DNA of 64,000 nt from Campylobacter hominis ATCC BAA-381 (GTDB lineage Bacteria; Campylobacterota; Campylobacteria; Campylobacterales; Campylobacteraceae): positions 248,001 to 312,000 of the forward strand of contig NC_009714.1 in the NCBI RefSeq assembly GCF_000017585.1, given 5' to 3'. The notes beneath the pieces are model-generated. The model did no database searches and had not been told where the DNA came from. It worked only from the letters and a program-made list of their open reading frames with translations. Each line of letters begins with the position of its first letter. The first letter of the stretch is position 1. Made by a program: the position numbers and the translations under genes. Shown here in pieces: positions 55,208 through 63,638 of the stretch.

Positions 55208-56203
55208 ATGTGGAGTTTTATTCAAGATCAAATTCTAGGTATGAAATGGCTCAATGAGTTAATAGGAGAAGTATTAACAAATTTTGGTTTTGATATGACT
55301 TCAAAACTTGGAGGAAGCTTGCAATTTTTCATCTATGATGTTATAAAAATTACAATATTACTTTGCGTGTTGATTTTTATAATTTCTTATATACAAAGCT
55401 ATTTCTCACCTGAAAGAAGTAAAAAAATTCTTGGACGTTTTAATGGATTAGGGGCAAACATAATGGCCGCATTATTAGGAACCGTAACACCGTTTTGCTC
55501 TTGTTCATCCATCCCGCTATTCATTGGATTTACGAGTGCTGGATTACCATTAGGTGTTACATTCAGTTTCTTGATTTCTTCTCCAATGGTTGACCTTGGG
55601 TCGTTAGTCTTATTGATGAGTATCTTTGGGGCCAAAGTAGCTCTAGCATATGTAGTATTGGGGCTAATTATTGCTGTAGTTGGTGGTAGCCTCATAGAAA
55701 AAATGCATATGGAAAGGTATGTAGAAGATTTTATAAAAAATGCAAGTCAAGTTGATATTAGCTCTCCAAGCTTAACATTAAAAGATAGGGTTGATTTTTC
55801 TAAAACTCAAGTTGGTGACACTTTTAAAAAAGTTTTCCCTTATATTTTAGTAGGTGTGGGCATAGGGGCATTGATACACAATTGGATTCCTAAAACTTGG
55901 GTGGAAAATATTTTAGGCAGCAAGAATCCACTTGGAGTGGTTTTGGCGACTGTTATAGGAGCACCAATGTATGCTGATATTTTTGGAGCTATACCAATAG
56001 CAGAAGCTCTATTGTCAAAAGGTGCTCAACTAGGAACTGTCCTAGCTTTTATGATGGCAGTAACAACACTAAGCCTACCATCATTGATCATGTTAAAAAA
56101 AGCAGTTAAACCAAAGCTTTTATTTTTATTCGTAGGAATTTGTACTTTTGGGATAATTGTTGTAGGATACCTATTTAACATTTTTAGCGCTATTTTAATT
56201 TAA
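55208..56203 (+). CDS. Permease of the ArsP/YraQ (DUF318) family
   Basis: 331 residues, about eight membrane helices and a charged central loop. The signature TVTPFCSCSSIPLFIGFTSA with its C-S-C-S motif and FLISSPMVDLGSLVLL define this permease family, whose studied member ArsP exports trivalent organoarsenicals. Location in an ars operon supports a role with arsenic compounds. Whether it moves methylated arsenite here is not seen. Confidence 0.88.
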   Translation: MWSFIQDQILGMKWLNELIGEVLTNFGFDMTSKLGGSLQFFIYDVIKITILLCVLIFIISYIQSYFSPERSKKILGRFNGLGANIMAALLGTVTPFCSCSSIPLFIGFTSAGLPLGVTFSFLISSPMVDLGSLVLLMSIFGAKVALAYVVLGLIIAVVGGSLIEKMHMERYVEDFIKNASQVDISSPSLTLKDRVDFSKTQVGDTFKKVFPYILVGVGIGALIHNWIPKTWVENILGSKNPLGVVLATVIGAPMYADIFGAIPIAEALLSKGAQLGTVLAFMMAVTTLSLPSLIMLKKAVKPKLLFLFVGICTFGIIVVGYLFNIFSAILI

Positions 56204-56215
56204 TGGGGAACTAAA

Positions 56216-56278
56216 ATGAAACTATTAAGTAGAAAGCAAAAAATATATACCGTTGTGAAAACAATAGATGTAAATTAA
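56216..56278 (+). CDS. Possible 20-residue small ORF
   Basis: GGGGAAC ribosome site and ATG 56216 give MKLLSRKQKIYTVVKTIDVN before TAA. Its start resembles the beginning of the next protein (MRLFRKKEKEE), so it may be the stub of a duplicated thioredoxin-like gene. Confidence 0.3.
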   Translation: MKLLSRKQKIYTVVKTIDVN

Positions 56279-56288
56279 GGAGAAAAAA

Positions 56289-56690
56289 ATGAGATTATTT
56301 CGTAAGAAAGAAAAAGAAGAGAAAGGTTGTACTTGTGGAGGTAATTGTGAACCTGTTAACAATAAGGAAGTTAAAGAAACAAGTTGTTGTGATCTAAATT
56401 ACTCATCAGAAAATATAGAAAAAGTAGAAGAAAAGAAAAAAGAGAAAGGAATTAAAATACTAGGTTCTGGTTGCTCGAAATGTGCTGCTTTAGAAAAATC
56501 AACCAGGGAAGCACTCGCTGAACTTAATGTTGAAGAGTATATAGACCACATTACTGACTTTTCCCAAATCGCAAGTTATGGAGTTATGTCTACTCCGGCA
56601 TTAGTTATAAACGGCAAAGTTGTATCCTATGGCAAAGTTTTAAACAAGGATGAAGTAAAAGATTTATTAAAACAAAATGGTATAAATTAA
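56289..56690 (+). CDS. Thioredoxin-like protein with Cys-rich N-terminal extension
   Basis: 133 residues. The C-terminal 80 residues are a small thioredoxin/glutaredoxin-like domain (redox-active disulfide protein 2 type): GSGCSKCAALEKS with the C-x2-C site and the cis-Pro motif VMSTPALVI. Residues 12-35 carry GCTCGGNCEP and TSCCDL, five to six cysteines that may bind arsenite or a metal. In ars operons of this type it probably passes electrons to ArsC. 1 nt from arsC. Confidence 0.85.
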   Translation: MRLFRKKEKEEKGCTCGGNCEPVNNKEVKETSCCDLNYSSENIEKVEEKKKEKGIKILGSGCSKCAALEKSTREALAELNVEEYIDHITDFSQIASYGVMSTPALVINGKVVSYGKVLNKDEVKDLLKQNGIN

Positions 56691-56691
56691 A

Positions 56692-57108
56692 ATGAAAAAA
56701 CCAAAAGTTGCATTTATATGTGTACATAATAGCTGTAGGAGCCAAATTGCAGAAGCCTTAGGGAAAAAATATGCTTCAGATGTGTTTGACTCCTATTCAG
56801 CTGGAACAAAATTAAACAATCAGATTAATCAGGATGCAGTTCGTATTGTAAAAGAACTTTATGGAATCGATATGAATGCGAACGGACACCATAGCAAACT
56901 TATTGATGAAATACCTAATCCCGATATCGCTATTTCAATGGGATATGATGTAGGATGTCCGTTTATTGGCAGAGCATTTGATGATTGGGGACTTTTAGAT
57001 CCTACAGAAAAATCTGACGAAATTTTCATAGCAGTAATAAAAGAAATAAAAGATAAAATCATTCAATTAAAGAATAGTCTTAAACAGCAACATCCTGCAG
57101 CAATGTAG
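56692..57108 (+). CDS. arsC: Arsenate reductase, thioredoxin-coupled LMW-phosphatase type
   Basis: 138 residues. P-loop CVHNSCRSQIAEAL at about residue 10, SAGTKLNNQINQDAV, and the downstream acidic segment FDDWGLLDPT. The redox Cys pair of ArsC is probably the one near residues 83-89 (GYDVGCPF supplies one). Reduces arsenate to arsenite, which Acr3 exports. Last gene; its stop is inside the terminator. Confidence 0.92.
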   Translation: MKKPKVAFICVHNSCRSQIAEALGKKYASDVFDSYSAGTKLNNQINQDAVRIVKELYGIDMNANGHHSKLIDEIPNPDIAISMGYDVGCPFIGRAFDDWGLLDPTEKSDEIFIAVIKEIKDKIIQLKNSLKQQHPAAM

Positions 57109-57117
57109 GGTGTTTTT
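57090..57117 (+). terminator. Terminator of the ars operon
   Basis: ACATCCTGC (57090-57098) pairs with GTAGGGTGT (57105-57113), two G-U pairs, loop AGCAAT, then five T. The arsC stop codon lies in the right arm. Confidence 0.8.
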
Positions 57118-57195
57118 ATCATTTATAGAAAATTTACCGAGTAAAATGCAAATTTTGATATAATAAAACTTTTAAAGTCTAAAACAAGGAATTTT

Positions 57196-57363
57196 ATGGT
57201 TGATTTAAATAAAATAATCCAAGCAAAACGAACAATAGCAGGATTTGTAGATGAAACTCCATTTGCTGTTTCTAACAAGCTTAGCAAAAATTATAACGTT
57301 AATGTTTTTTTAAAAGAAGAAAATTTACAAAAAACAGGTGCTTATAAAATTCTCGGTGCTTAA
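57196..57363 (+). pseudogene. ilvA: Threonine dehydratase, N-terminal 55-codon stub
   Basis: AAGGA and ATG 57196 start a chain (MVDLNKIIQAKRTIAGFV, then FLKEENLQKTGAYKILGA) that matches the N-terminus of PLP-dependent threonine ammonia-lyases through the K-x-x-G-A loop containing the PLP lysine, then stops at TAA 57361. The remaining ~350 codons are not found downstream. The gene has lost all but its 5' end, right at the border of the ars segment. Confidence 0.75.
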
Positions 57364-58047
57364 TAATATAATTAAAATTTATGCAAAGTTTTATAAAAGT
57401 AATCAAAAAGCTCATTATAAAAGATGTTGTTGATTTTGCGAATAAAAAGGGTATTTTTAACTGAAAAATGTATTAAAACGCTCTGCCTGACAAAGTAAAT
57501 CATCTAAATCATTCGTATTCTGCGCCATCTTTTCTTTCAGATTTTTAAAACGCAAAAAATTTCGTTTTAATTTAAAATTTCACTTTTTTATTAAATTTTT
57601 GTGTGTTTAGATTAAAATATTAAATTTCATTTTCCGCTTAAAATTTCGCCGTCTTGGATTGCTGACGCCGTTTTTATCTTTATTTTTTTTGTTTTATGTA
57701 ATTTCAACCATTTTTTAGTATTTTAAATTTTTCAAGTTCATCAAAATATTTTCGACATAGTGAAAAATTAATATTTCACGCAGTATTTGCTTTGTATTGG
57801 GATGATGTATAGAGCGGTGAAGCGACAAATAAAAGGGCATCAAAAAATTAAAATAACGTTAAAATCGCTAAAAATGATGAAAATTTTTAAGTCGGCTTAA
57901 AATTTAAGAAATAAAAAATCGTGTTTTAAAAATTTTGCATTATTTTTTAAATTTTAGCAAGATAAATAAAAGTGAGATTAAATTTTTGATTATTAAAAAA
58001 GCTTTAAATGAAATTTTAAGGTCCGTTTTTGATTTATGTAAAATGCA
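57364..58047. other. Gene-free border region with decayed coding traces
   Basis: 684 bp with no intact gene. On the minus strand around 57627-57770 two frame-shifted pieces of natural composition appear (CRKYFDELEKFKILKNG and KIKTASAIQDGEILSGK), probably the end of a lost gene. The rest is A/T runs. Confidence 0.5.
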
Positions 58048-58839
58048 TTATAAAATTTTAACTTCGCATTCAAGTTTTACGCCGAATTTTTCAAAAACCT
58101 TTTTTTTGGCAAGATTTATTAAGTCTATTGCGTCGGTAAAAGTTGCGCCGCCCGTGTTGATTAAGAAATTCGCGTGGATTTCACTGAATTTTGCGGCACC
58201 TATCTGAAAACCTTTCAAACCTGCGGCTTCAATTAATCTACCTGCAAAATCTCCTTTCGGATTTTTAAAAACGCTGCCGAAAGTCGCGTGTTTTGGCTGA
58301 TTTTTGCGTTTTGCAAAAATTTCATCGCTTAATACGGTATCAAATCCGCGTAAAATTTTAAATGCAGCTTCTAAAATTACGCCTTTTATCTCGCTTTTTC
58401 TGTAACTGAAATTTAAATCTTTTTTGTCAAAAATTCCGAAATTTGTTTTCACATTTATTAAATTGTTTGAAATTTCAAAACCCGCCAAACCTGCATTCAT
58501 GGTAATCAGCCCTCCAAGAGTGCCGGGGATATTTCTTAAAAATTCGAACCCTGCAATATTTTCTCGCTTTGCAAAATTATAAATTTTTGCCGATTTGCAC
58601 GCTGCGCCGATTGTCAGCAGATCGCCATTTAATCTTATAAAATTAAACTCATCGCTTAAAATTCCAAGTTTTGGCGGGTTCGGTGATATCAGGATATTGT
58701 TTGCGCCACCGATTACAATGCCGTTAAAATCGCTATTTGCATGCAAAATTTGCACATCAAAAACTCCGCCTATTTTTACAGAGCTGAATTTACTGAAATC
58801 AATGCGCCTGAATTCCATCATTTTAGCCGTTTCTTGCAT
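58048..58839 (-). CDS. murB: UDP-N-acetylenolpyruvoylglucosamine reductase
   Basis: 263 residues from ATG 58839; an in-frame ATGATG at about 58821 is an equally good start. FAD-binding motifs VIGGANNILI and NIPGTLGGLITMNAG, and the catalytic Ser in HATFGSVFKNP; the final Glu lies in KFSEIHANFL. Short type II-like MurB as in Campylobacter. Reduces enolpyruvyl-UDP-GlcNAc to UDP-MurNAc. Overlaps mqnD by 17 nt. Confidence 0.94.
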   Translation of the reverse strand: MQETAKMMEFRRIDFSKFSSVKIGGVFDVQILHANSDFNGIVIGGANNILISPNPPKLGILSDEFNFIRLNGDLLTIGAACKSAKIYNFAKRENIAGFEFLRNIPGTLGGLITMNAGLAGFEISNNLINVKTNFGIFDKKDLNFSYRKSEIKGVILEAAFKILRGFDTVLSDEIFAKRKNQPKHATFGSVFKNPKGDFAGRLIEAAGLKGFQIGAAKFSEIHANFLINTGGATFTDAIDLINLAKKKVFEKFGVKLECEVKIL

Positions 58840-59689
58840 TTAGATATTCTGTCGGTATGAGATTTTCGTCTGCACGGATAAGTGAGCCGTAAAATCCGTG
58901 TCTATAGCCAAGTTCAAACATTTTATCGCACGCACGAAGTTGCTTTTCGTCCATACTTATTGAATTTTTGTTTGCATAAAGATTAAGATAAGCGTCAAGT
59001 TTTTCATCGTTAATACGCACTAAATTTCGCTCTATCAACATTTTTGAGAGCAATTTTTTATGATCGTGCGCTACTTTTACGGCGTCCGTTAAAACGCGTT
59101 CGCATTCTATCGCGTCGGTTAGAGGCAAACTTCTTCTTAGGCACATTCCGCCAAGCGGAAGCGGCAAATCTTCTTCGCAAAGCTCTTTCCAAATGTCCCA
59201 AATTTCGCGTTCTACACAAAGTTCATCGGAAAAATCCAAAATGCTTTCATGTATCAAAACTCCGGCATCGACTTCTCCTGAAAGCACCGCATTTTCGATT
59301 TCAAGGAAATTTTTGTAAATTATTCTTGCATTCGGATATGCGATATGAAATAAAAGCGCGTTGCTTGTGTGCTCGCCGCTAAGCGCAACTTTAAAATTCG
59401 GTTTTAATTTTCTGTCTTTTTTCTTTATAAGTTTCGGACCGTAACCTTCGCCGAAACTGACTGCTGTGCGAAGAAGTGCGAAATCATCCGCCACAAACGG
59501 ATATAGCGCAAAACTGATTGCACAAATATCATAAAGTCCGCGTAAAGTCGCTTCGTTCAGAGTTTGGATATCATCCGCTTTATTTGTGAAATTTAGCCAT
59601 TTTGAGTCAACCCAACCGAATTTTATCGCCATATACATAAAAATATCATCAGAATCAGGAGAATGTGCCACGCTTATATTTTTTTTCAA
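58823..59689 (-). CDS. mqnD: 1,4-dihydroxy-6-naphthoate synthase
   Basis: 288 residues using the TTG at 59687-59689, which follows AAAGGA; a longer form from the TTG at 59725 is possible. The MqnD beginning ISVAHSPDSDDIFMYMAIKF with GWV is clear, then ALSGEHTSNALLF, AGVLIHESILDF and DLPLPLGGMCLRRSL. Last dedicated step making the naphthoate ring in the futalosine menaquinone route, in line with mqnA at the right edge. Confidence 0.93.
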   Translation of the reverse strand: MKKNISVAHSPDSDDIFMYMAIKFGWVDSKWLNFTNKADDIQTLNEATLRGLYDICAISFALYPFVADDFALLRTAVSFGEGYGPKLIKKKDRKLKPNFKVALSGEHTSNALLFHIAYPNARIIYKNFLEIENAVLSGEVDAGVLIHESILDFSDELCVEREIWDIWKELCEEDLPLPLGGMCLRRSLPLTDAIECERVLTDAVKVAHDHKKLLSKMLIERNLVRINDEKLDAYLNLYANKNSISMDEKQLRACDKMFELGYRHGFYGSLIRADENLIPTEYLNARNG

Positions 59690-60180
59690 AATTTTTCCTT
59701 TAATTTTTTTTGAAATGATACCCAAAGTTTTAAAAATTTCTATTTAAAGATGCGCTCAAAATTGAAATTTTAGGCTTTTGCAATGAAATTTAAATTTTTC
59801 AGAATACTTTTCAGTTTATAAAATTTATTGCGCGTGATAAATTTTATAAAACTTTTTGTTTTTGTAAAAAGTAATTAAAATTAAAAATTTAATAAGCACT
59901 TTACCGATTAAAACGATTTTGAAGGAATCAAATATGATGTTTGGCGCCTAAGAATAAACTGTTTGTTGTAAAAAGAGAAACGCTTTAAGATTTGCAAAAC
60001 ATTTGAATAATTTTGTTATCGTTTTATTTTAAATGCCGAATTTTGCAAATTGTTTTATTTAAAAATTTTGAAATGTTTTTTTGAAATTATATTTTTTCGC
60101 CATTTCGTAACTTTTGCAAAATCGCTTTTTCAGCCGAATTGTTGTAAAATTCTAAATAAAATTTAAAAAGAAAGAAAATT
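59690..60180. other. Intergenic stretch, nothing recognised
   Basis: About 490 bp of AT-rich sequence between mqnD and the RDD gene. A TTGTTGTAAAAT element near 60140 may be the RDD promoter. No coding trace or hairpin that I can support. Confidence 0.5.
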
Positions 60181-60600
60181 ATGTCACGAAAAAAAGCCAT
60201 TGTCGCACCGATTTTTAGCCGATTTAAAGCATTTATTATTGATATTTTTTTTATTGCCATTCCGCTTTTTTACATTGTCACATATTTAATTTTGGGTTCG
60301 AAAGAGGCTCTTTGGCAAAATCAGCTTGCAATCAGTGCAATCTGGATAATTTATGCGCTTATCACAAGTCTGTTTTTTGTTTTAAAAGCTCAAACTCCCG
60401 GATACAAAGCTCAAAATATTTATTTGATTAATACACGCACCGGTAAAAAAGCTGATTTTTTCAGGATTTTGTTGCGTTTTGTCTGTTTTATCATCTCAGG
60501 CTTTTGCATTGTCGGGCTTTTGATCTGTTTTTTTCGTAAAGACCGTTTGAATTTGCACGATTTGCTCACGCAAACAGCACCTGTTTTGCCAAAAAGTTGA
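60181..60600 (+). CDS. RDD family membrane protein
   Basis: 139 residues, three membrane helices. RDD family residues are seen in FSRFKAFIIDIFFIAIPLFY (Arg and Asp in the first helix) and in the closing FFRKDRLNLHDLL. The domain's role is generally unknown; some members act in ion exchange. Single gene, no operon partner. Confidence 0.85.
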   Translation: MSRKKAIVAPIFSRFKAFIIDIFFIAIPLFYIVTYLILGSKEALWQNQLAISAIWIIYALITSLFFVLKAQTPGYKAQNIYLINTRTGKKADFFRILLRFVCFIISGFCIVGLLICFFRKDRLNLHDLLTQTAPVLPKS

Positions 60601-60810
60601 AATTTATTCATTGCTTATAAAATAGTTTGTGTCAAATTTAATATAAATCGGTGTATCCGTTGTATTTTTATACAAATTAAAATATACAAAATAGATTTTT
60701 TTTAAAATAGTGAAATTTTTGTTTTATTACTAAAATTTTACAGTTTTATCATTTGCATAAAACTCCGATTTACAAGTTGCTAATGTGCCAAATATATTTT
60801 TAAACACTTA
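60601..60810. other. Intergenic stretch, nothing recognised
   Basis: AT-rich spacer without coding trace; it leads into the decayed gene at 60811-61229, and 61230-61384 on the other side is equally empty. Confidence 0.5.
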
Positions 60811-61229
60811 CTTATCAATATATGGAATATCATGGATTTTGTCATCTAAAAAGCCCGAGATATTCAGTAAAGTTTTTCTTCAATCATCATAAAATCATAT
60901 CGCTTTTTATATCATTTTTAAAATTATCCGATAATGCTTTTATAATTTTATTTATTTTATTACAAGGCAAATTTATAATTAATCTTACAATTTTTTCATA
61001 ATCGTTACTTTTTCTAATGATGTAAAACTATCTTTGAAATCTTTAAAATCAGTATTATTTCGGCCTTTATTTAATAAATTCGCGATTTTTTGATGTAGGC
61101 TTCTTTCTTTTTTATATTATCATCTAAACATCTGTTAGTATGCTTTGATTTAAATCATCGGTATTTGCAATCGCTTTATTTGACTTTTTGTAACCTTTGT
61201 AACCGTTTATCGTAGTGTTCTATTGTCAT
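60811..61229 (-). pseudogene. Decayed unidentified gene with many frame changes
   Basis: On the minus strand, from ATG at 61227-61229 (MTIEHYDKRLQRLQKVK) natural-looking segments follow in shifting frames: LHQKIANLLNKGRNNTDFKD, EKIVRLIINLPCNKINKIIK and ISGFLDDKIHDIPYIDK. Several stops and at least three frame shifts lie between. Together they suggest a helical protein of ~140 or more residues now lost. Family not recognised. Confidence 0.5.
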
Positions 61230-61384
61230 AACAGTAAAAAATAAAATTTTTCATTTTTTTCTTTTTATAAAATTGCAGGAAATAATTTTAGCGATATATG
61301 CCTAAAAAATTATGTTTCAGTAGAAATATTTCAAAATACAATATAAAAGTTTAAAAATATTTTTTGATTTTTCATCGCAAATAA

Positions 61385-62242
61385 TTATATTTTCACATTT
61401 TTTAAAATTTCGGTCGTATCAAGGTAGCCTCTATTAATAAAATCGTTAAGCTGCCAAAAATTTATGAAATCTACCATGCCGAAATAACCTTTAGGTGGCG
61501 AAATTTCGATAATTTTTGTAGTGCAGACAAAATTTCTGTGTTTTTTAAAAAGTGATAAAAAACCGTTATTTTCGATGTTGCAAACAATTATAAGATCCAA
61601 ATTTTGCTTTAAAAGCGGTGTAATCGGGATATTTTCGCCACTTATCGCACCGTCAATAAAGCCGTTTGTATTCTCAAATCCAAATGCAAAAGAAGCGCTG
61701 CTAAGCAAATAATCGATGATTTCATTTTTATCAAGTGATTGGACATTGACAAAAAACGGTGAAAAATCGCTGCTTTCAGTAAGAGCGATAAAAAGCGGAA
61801 TTCCGTTTAAAATCTTGCTTGTAGAAATATTTGTACGCAAGAAATTTGCTAAATTTTCCCTTTTAAAAAAACCTTCATTTATAAAATTCGGTAGTGCGGC
61901 GTTTGCTAATTGATAGAAAAATTTTTGCGGCGCACAAAAATCAAAATCTTTTTTAAAATTTGGAATTTTGCTAAAGTGCCCGAAATTTTCAAGCTTTAAA
62001 TTTTGCGGTTTTTTTAGCTTAAAAACATCAAGCACATTTGTATTCAGCCATAAATTTTGTAAAATTTCAGCTGTTTTAATCGGATCTTTGTAGGCGCTTA
62101 AAAACGCGCCGTTTATAGCACCGATACTTGTTCCTGAAATCGTCGCAGGTAAAATTTCGAACTCGCCAAGCGCCTTTAAAAAGCCAATTTCATATGCACC
62201 TTTAAGACCGCCGCCGGATAAAACCACGCCGATTTTTTTCAT
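61385..62242 (-). CDS. Patatin-like phospholipase
   Basis: 285 residues. Oxyanion-hole GGGLKGAYEIGFLKAL at the start, nucleophile elbow GTSIGAING (G-x-S-x-G), and the catalytic dyad Asp in FIDGAISGENIP at about residue 195. Cytoplasmic serine lipase of the RssA/YchK type. Separate transcription unit, same strand as gdhA upstream of it (34 nt apart). Confidence 0.92.
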   Translation of the reverse strand: MKKIGVVLSGGGLKGAYEIGFLKALGEFEILPATISGTSIGAINGAFLSAYKDPIKTAEILQNLWLNTNVLDVFKLKKPQNLKLENFGHFSKIPNFKKDFDFCAPQKFFYQLANAALPNFINEGFFKRENLANFLRTNISTSKILNGIPLFIALTESSDFSPFFVNVQSLDKNEIIDYLLSSASFAFGFENTNGFIDGAISGENIPITPLLKQNLDLIIVCNIENNGFLSLFKKHRNFVCTTKIIEISPPKGYFGMVDFINFWQLNDFINRGYLDTTEILKNVKI

Positions 62243-62276
62243 AGCAATTATAAATTTAAAATATCAAATATTTTAA

Positions 62277-63638
62277 TTATAAATAACCTTGATCTATCAT
62301 CGCGTCCGCTACTTTTCTAAAGCCGGCGATATTTGAGCCGAGCACGAGATTTCCCTCATCGCCGAACTCTTTTGATGTATCGTAGCTAATCCTGAAAATA
62401 TGTCGCATAATGTCGTGAAGTCTGCTGTCCACATCTTCAAACGACCAGCTTTGCATACTTGCATTTTGCGCCATTTCAAGTCCGCTAGTCGCCACACCGC
62501 CGGCATTTGCAGCTTTTGCAGGACCAAAAAGCATATCTTTTTTAGAAAGTATAAAATCAATCGCTTCAAGAGTGCTTGGCATATTTGCGCCTTCGCAGAT
62601 TAAACGACAGCCGTTTTTATAAAGCTCTTTTGCATCTTCTAAGTTTAACTCATTTTGTGTAGCGCTAGGAAAAGCGGCATCACAAGGTATATTCCAAACC
62701 GCATTTCTGCCGGCAGGATATTCGGCTAAAGGTGTGAATTTAGCTTTCGGACGATATTTTAAATATTCACTGAGACCCAAACGAAGCTCTTCTTTAATTT
62801 TTTTAAGTGCCATAACATCTATACCGTCCATATCGTAGATAAAACCTGTAGAATCACTGACTGTTATCGGTAAAGCCTCCATTTGGTAAAGCTTTTCTGC
62901 GGTATAAATTGCAACATTTCCCGAACCGCTTATGGCGCATTTTTTTCCTCTTAGAGCATCTCCTTTTTTACATAACATCTCATTTGCAAAATAAACGGAA
63001 CCGTATCCTGTAGCTTCTGTTCTTGCCAGGCTTCCGCCCCAGTTTAGACCTTTTCCTGTAAGTGAGCCGTCAAATCTGCGTTTTATCTTTTTGTAAGCGC
63101 CGAATAGATATCCGATCTCTCTTGCGCCAACTCCGATATCGCCTGCCGGTACATCGCTTACATCGCTTATAAGTCTTTGAAGCTCAATCATAAAATTTTG
63201 GCAAAATCGCATAATTTCACCGTCACTTTTGCCTTTAGGATTAAAATTTGCGCCGCCTTTTCCGCCGCCCATATTAAGACCTGTTAATGAATTTTTAAAA
63301 ATTTGTTCAAATCCTAGAAATTTTAAAACGCCCAAATTTGCGGTCGGATGAAATCTTAAACCGCCTTTATAAGGACCGATCGCCGAGTTAAATTCGATTC
63401 TATAACCTGTATGTACGCAAGGCTCCAGTTTATCATTCACATAAACCACGCGAAACATCAACGTGCGCTCAGGCACTAAAATTCGCTCAATTATACGATT
63501 TTTTATATATTTATCTTCCCGTTCTAAAAGCGGAACCAAACTATGTAAAATTTCGGTTGCAGCTTGTAAAAAAACCTCTTGACCGGGGTTTTTTCGCCTT
63601 ATATCTTCCAAGACATCGGTTATATAATCTCTAACCAT
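62277..63638 (-). CDS. gdhA: NADP-specific glutamate dehydrogenase
   Basis: 453 residues, hexameric GDH I class. PYKGGLRFHPTANLGVLKFL, LNMGGGKGGANFNPKGKSDG (substrate-binding and catalytic Lys), PAGDIGVGAREIGYLFGAYK and the nucleotide fold CAISGSGNVAIYTAEKL are all present. Converts 2-oxoglutarate and ammonia to glutamate. Overlaps mqnA by 8 nt. Confidence 0.97.
   Translation of the reverse strand: MVRDYITDVLEDIRRKNPGQEVFLQAATEILHSLVPLLEREDKYIKNRIIERILVPERTLMFRVVYVNDKLEPCVHTGYRIEFNSAIGPYKGGLRFHPTANLGVLKFLGFEQIFKNSLTGLNMGGGKGGANFNPKGKSDGEIMRFCQNFMIELQRLISDVSDVPAGDIGVGAREIGYLFGAYKKIKRRFDGSLTGKGLNWGGSLARTEATGYGSVYFANEMLCKKGDALRGKKCAISGSGNVAIYTAEKLYQMEALPITVSDSTGFIYDMDGIDVMALKKIKEELRLGLSEYLKYRPKAKFTPLAEYPAGRNAVWNIPCDAAFPSATQNELNLEDAKELYKNGCRLICEGANMPSTLEAIDFILSKKDMLFGPAKAANAGGVATSGLEMAQNASMQSWSFEDVDSRLHDIMRHIFRISYDTSKEFGDEGNLVLGSNIAGFRKVADAMIDQGYL

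Noticed and set aside
57935..58207. 90-codon plus-strand ORF before murB
   Set aside because: Mostly antisense to murB; no conserved-looking motif.
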